In this document: piece after piece, positions 59,740-64,000 of the stretch
Layout: each line of letters begins with the position of its first letter
How positions within the stretch are numbered: position 1 is the stretch's first letter
NCBI GenBank assembly: GCA_032209605.1
Contig: JASFXZ010000040.1
Location: forward strand, 1,798,001 to 1,862,000
Direction: 5' to 3'
DNA length: 64,000 nt
Source of the DNA: Mactromeris polynyma
Lineage: Eukaryota > Mollusca > Bivalvia > Venerida > Mactridae
Translations under genes and position numbers: made by a program
Notes under the pieces: model-generated
The model's database searches: none
What the model saw: only the letters and a program-made list of their open reading frames with translations
What the model was told of the DNA's origin: nothing

Positions 59740-61197
59740 ACGCTTAAAATGACTAGGCTTAGGATAACTGATGAATTTGGAAAATAATGTATAGCTCATG
59801 ATTACGTGGTGTGTGAAAGGTATAGTCTTCACTTGAATGGTTGTAGACAACTAAGATGTGATCAGCCAGTCAAAATGTGTTTTATTTCACCAATAGACAT
59901 AGTGAACAAAACAATGTTATTCTCAACTAATTTTGAATTGACAATATTTTATTTAGAATGATTATGTGTAAGAGTAATATATCTTCACATTTAGATTTTG
60001 TGAGCTTATTATTAAAGTCATCCTTGTATAGTGTGATTATTAATTTTATGGTGCTTTATTTTCAATTTGATCTCAAAAAATTGTGTTGTTTTGTTGTAAT
60101 GTGAGATTTGTCGCTGCACAAATGAAACCGTTATGTTTTTATTTTAACTCGCCCTAGGCAATAGCTATATGTTGGACTATGTTAGTTGAGTACAATATTT
60201 CTTGATTTTCATTCATAATAAAAAAAGATAATATCCAGGTTTTCCAAGGTGTTTCCAAATACTTAAAGGTTTTTCCAAGTCCGGAATACTTTCCAAGGTG
60301 TTACACCTATTTGGGGATTTTATAGCATTAAATGCACTTATAACCCAGTTTTACCAAAAACGATTTGTTATTCTGTGATTTAAACTTTAGGACTTTGTGT
60401 ATTTGAAAATTGAACTGGTTGACTATTATTGAATATACTTTTCTGTGAACGTTATTATTATTCTGCTGACTTTGTGCCACTGTTATTAAAATAGATTATC
60501 AAACGGAACTCTGCTATTGTCATTATATATTTTCATCATCACATCTCTGGTTGTGTATCACTGTTGCATTCACTACGTTATGTGTGGGTACCAAATGCAG
60601 CCTTGTAACAGATACATCACGGCCCTCATCTTGTGTCTGAGTGTAACAAGGTTAAACACAGTAGTAGCATGTACCATTAACGTTTTCAGGCAAACACAAT
60701 CATAATTACATGTATACAGGCAACAGTGGTGTAACTTCATCAATTTTACTATAGGAAATAAATATCTTTCTGTCATGTCTAACATGGGACATTTCACTAA
60801 ATGCATTCAGAATAATCACAGCAAATGCACCAGTCTACAAGATACATGTCTCAGGTCCTCCCCTGGCTTTTTTATATGTGTAGCCACTACTTCAGCCAAT
60901 GAAAAAAGTTGGAGCCACTTCTGAGCCACCAGAGCCAGAACCGTTCATTTATGATGTAAAGAAGTAAAATAAAACAGACATGTATATACAATGTATTATA
61001 ACACATTTATTTCATTCATAAAGTTTACAAACAGTAGCTCACATATATATACCTATAAAAATACTGCTTAAACCAAACATCAATGATACAGACATGTAAA
61101 TACAATGTATCACACCTAACATTCAAAATTCACATTAGTATCCTACGAGATTTCTCAGCCTTCCATTCTTTTAATGCAGAATTAAAGTCAAAGTTTC
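59740..61197. other. Between gene B and the hAT pseudogene
   Basis: AT-rich; the first part is probably the gene B 3' UTR. A degenerate TTCCAAGGTGTTTCC repeat lies at 60230-60305, and short AGCCACT repeats at 60880-60945. No gene recognised. Confidence 0.6.
60217..60222 (+). promoter_or_regulatory. Candidate polyadenylation signal of gene B
   Basis: This is the first AATAAA I see downstream of the gene B stop, about 480 nt into an AT-rich 3' region. The downstream stretch is T-rich and G-containing (GGTTTTTCC). Transcript data are absent, so the assignment is tentative. Confidence 0.35.
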
Positions 61198-63155
61198 CTA
61201 CTGGGGGCCATCAATTGATATTCTCGTCAATTTTTTAAGGGCAGACATGCTCAGGGAATTTCTATGGCAAGTATTTATTATGTTCTGTTTGCTAAAACCC
61301 CGCTCACAATCAACTGTTGAGACGGGGGCCACAAGTAGTCTCCCGGCTGCCTCTGTAGCTGATGGGTAGACATCCCTGTGTTTAAGGGCAAGATTGGCCA
61401 TTCCCCTAGTAAAAGCAACAGACCTATTCCCATTGTCAATGCTGGCATGGGCAAAGTTCAAAAAACAACCCAACTCGTCCCTAAAACCTTCCCTACCTAT
61501 TGATCCTAAATATTCAGTCACTTAATCAATGTCGGTACCTTTTGTGGTTTTATTGATACAGGGGTTAACAAAATTGCTGAGAGCGGTCAGTGTGGCACTG
61601 TCATCATTGTCTGAAAACCTAACATTTAGGCTGTTGATCATACCAGTCACAAATTGATTGCATGCACTATCTGCCTCGTTTCTCTGCTTTAAACTGTCCC
61701 TAATTGTATGTCCATGAAAATCAAATGTAAGTAAGCCATCGGAGTCAAGCTGGGGATCAGATGGGACCTCATATAGAAATTTTGAAAGCATTTGGCCATC
61801 TTTCTTGTTCTTTAATCCCTCAAGAGTCTCAATAGTTGCCCTTAGCAAAGGCGTAACCTCTGTAAAATCAATGTCTGACTTCTGGTACGTCTTAGAAAGA
61901 ATGCATAGGGGCTTTAAAACATCAGTCAGAAAATGGACCACGTAAAGAAACTTGTAACATGACAATGACTTATGAAAGCTAAGGGCATTACCGGATTTCT
62001 CTTCAAGAAACACAGAGATTAGACTAGAGTTATTGGATATCATTGCAGAGACAGAACCTTCAAAACTAAGCCAGCGGGTGTGGAAAACTTCATTAAATCT
62101 AGAGCATTGACCAGGCCTAAGAGATTGGACAGTTTCAAGCAATGCCATGTTCTTAGGGGAATACTGAAAATACTTATACACACTATTCAGTATTTCCTGC
62201 ACATTTACCATGTATGGGATAGCATCAGCACCTGTACAACAACTAAGGGCTAATCTGTGTGCAATACAATGAGTAGCTAACAAACCAGGGACTTCACGTT
62301 TTAACCTTGTAACAACACCAGACCTATTACCTAACATAACTGCTGCACCATCGGTACTGACACTTCATAGTTTGGACATATCTATACATTAACTCTCCAG
62401 CATCTCAGTCACCTTACTATAAATTGACTCTGCATTGGCTCGGACCAGACTTTCAACACCTAAATAGTAAGTACTAGGGACAACTTGGTAAAGTTCATCA
62501 GATTCAAGGATCCTTATATACATAATCATATTTTGGTGAACAGACACATCGGTACTTTCATCAAACATCAAACTAAATTTATAACTATCAGTCACTTTCT
62601 TTACTTAAGCTCATCTTCTAACACAGAAGCAATACAATGTTGGAACACCTCAATTGACGATGAATGTTCGTAGTCAGTGCGGCTGTCACATTTCAAGTCA
62701 TCAAGTTGTTTAACACCCTGAAGATATATATAAAAATGCCTAAAATATAAAATACACTGCAGTTTTTCACAGCTGCATTATGATGAAGTCTGAATGATGC
62801 ACACGTAATGGTTACCAATTAAACTTTTAATTTGCGAATTCAAACATGACCATTGGTAAGTCATCCCTGAAGCAGTCATAGAGAGTGATTATTAAAGATG
62901 TAATGACTTGTTCCTTAATCCATATAAAATAAGTATGTTTAACCTATTATAAAAGATACACTGTTTTCATATCTACCTGATAAGACAGGAACGTATTCAG
63001 CTTAGGTACAACACTTATCGCAAGATCTTCTTTAGCAGCAAAGTAAACATTCTTCATTGCTCTTGTAATGGCCAGTTCACTTTTCGCCAATGAATTATCT
63101 CTACATACTTGCATGCTAACACACAATCTGACAGCATCAGCAGCATCCTTGTGGT
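61198..63155 (-). pseudogene. Decayed hAT-superfamily transposase (ZNF862/KIAA1586-like)
   Basis: Two pieces are seen. Exon-like 62977-63155 has acceptor TTTCAG and donor CAG|GTAGAT. The main block is 61198-62717, acceptor CTTCAG. Joined at phase 0 they give a hAT transposase with FDESTD (first catalytic Asp region), STDGAAVMLG (second), THCIAHRLALSC, FHTRWLSFEGSV, and the C-terminal dimerisation motif STVDCERGFSKQN. Breaks are a frameshift near 62600 (after EDELK), TAA at 62389-62391, a TGA about 10 codons later, and TAA at 61522-61524. The rest is still alignable and some long blocks are open, so loss looks fairly recent. The N-terminal BED/zinc-finger end is not found and may lie beyond the window. 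Confidence 0.85.
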
Positions 63156-63369
63156 CTGAAAATATACAATACATTACATTTGTTGCCACAAACTATTTTA
63201 TCATAAACAGCAAAAATAGCGACATGACACAGAGTCAGACCATGTTTAAAATGATATCTTATTTTTTATCATAAAATGATATATAACACACATACAATTA
63301 TGCTTTTTAAAAATGATATCATATTTTTTATCATAAAATGATATATAACATAAGTCAGTTTTGTTAACT

Positions 63370-63530
63370 AATTTTCCAGGAATTAATTACCAACCAGTTC
63401 CAACTTGCTCTTTCGCAAACAACTGACAACTTCTCCACATATGGAGAACATGACCGTAGCCAACGTAACGGAATAACATAGCCTGCCCAACCCGGGAATC
63501 GAACTTGGATCTGCCGGGCGACAGTTGAGC
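63370..63530 (-). mobile_element. tRNA-derived SINE, damaged head
   Basis: The B-box-like CCAAGTTCGATTCCCGGG and the GAAGTTGTCAGTTG body motif match the copy at 54745. The A-box end is disrupted after TCAACTGTCGCCC. Confidence 0.65.
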
Positions 63531-64000
63531 GGGCTCAGTTCAAATTGGCAGCTCCAAATAGCAAGTCATGTCCCTATTCAAAATTGTAGCCATTTTGAAT
63601 TCGGAATGCAACTCTATGCAACCATTTTGAATTTACGACGAGAGTAGCATCCCCTGGTTCAAAATGGCAGCCAGTAAGATATAGTTATGTCCCATAAATC
63701 TGAACGTTGCCATATGTATATGCAGTGGATAATCAAAGATCATAAGCTTCATTCATTTCAATAGCAGAATGAACAATAACACAGTCTTTGGGTGTTCCAT
63801 CCTTACAAATGCCAGTCTCTCTTTGAGTTTCGGGAGTAACAGCATTAAATGGGTTTACTATATAGCGTACACTTGGCACCAGACGTTATCTCCACTAGCT
63901 GGGTAATGTTGGGACATCGCGGAACCTCGTAATGAAGTAAAAACTTTGAATGATGGGAACAAGAAAATATAGATCGGTTTGTACAAAGGTATTTTGTAAT

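Overview
This is an AT-rich, intron-rich animal genomic window, most likely from a bivalve mollusc. Exons are short (12-1024 nt) with clean GT-AG junctions. The introns hold tRNA-derived SINEs, foldback elements, hAT- and Tigger-like non-autonomous transposons, and dispersed repeats of a type I associate with bivalve genomes. There are no operons and no prokaryotic features. The species call is an inference from repeat style and could be wrong.

Two complete multi-exon genes can be rebuilt, with matching codon phase at every junction. Gene A (minus strand, 42587 down to 3186) has 14 coding exons and about 657 codons. It encodes an adaptor resembling FYB1/ADAP: an acidic-tyrosine start, a long proline/lysine-rich disordered region, a charged helix leading into a helically extended SH3-like domain, and further acidic tyrosine motifs up to the stop. 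Gene B (plus strand, 48197 to 59739) has 14 coding exons and 794 codons. It encodes an intact DDE-transposase-like protein with a zinc-binding Cys/His cluster, and looks like a domesticated transposase. The two genes are divergent, about 5.6 kb apart.

The gap between the genes (42.6-48.2 kb) holds a 1.74-kb element with terminal inverted repeats and a 7-bp target duplication, a frameshifted THAP zinc-finger exon, a tRNA-derived SINE and a 280-bp foldback element. Downstream of gene B, on the minus strand, lies a decayed hAT transposase (61198-63155) with several in-frame stops and one frameshift.

The most unusual feature is in intron 6 of gene A. About 22 tandem 43-bp units run in exact register with the 3' end of exon 6. 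Each well-preserved unit reads, on the coding strand, AG / 21-nt open core / GTAAGT. The cores are 7 codons (ITDIAPL or ITDIAPP type) that would keep the 0/0 phase between exons 6 and 7. The exon-intron junction therefore appears to have been amplified into an array of potential in-frame microexons and decoy 5' splice sites. Gene B also carries a tandemly duplicated 141-nt exon pair, each copy with a sumoylation-type VKCE motif.
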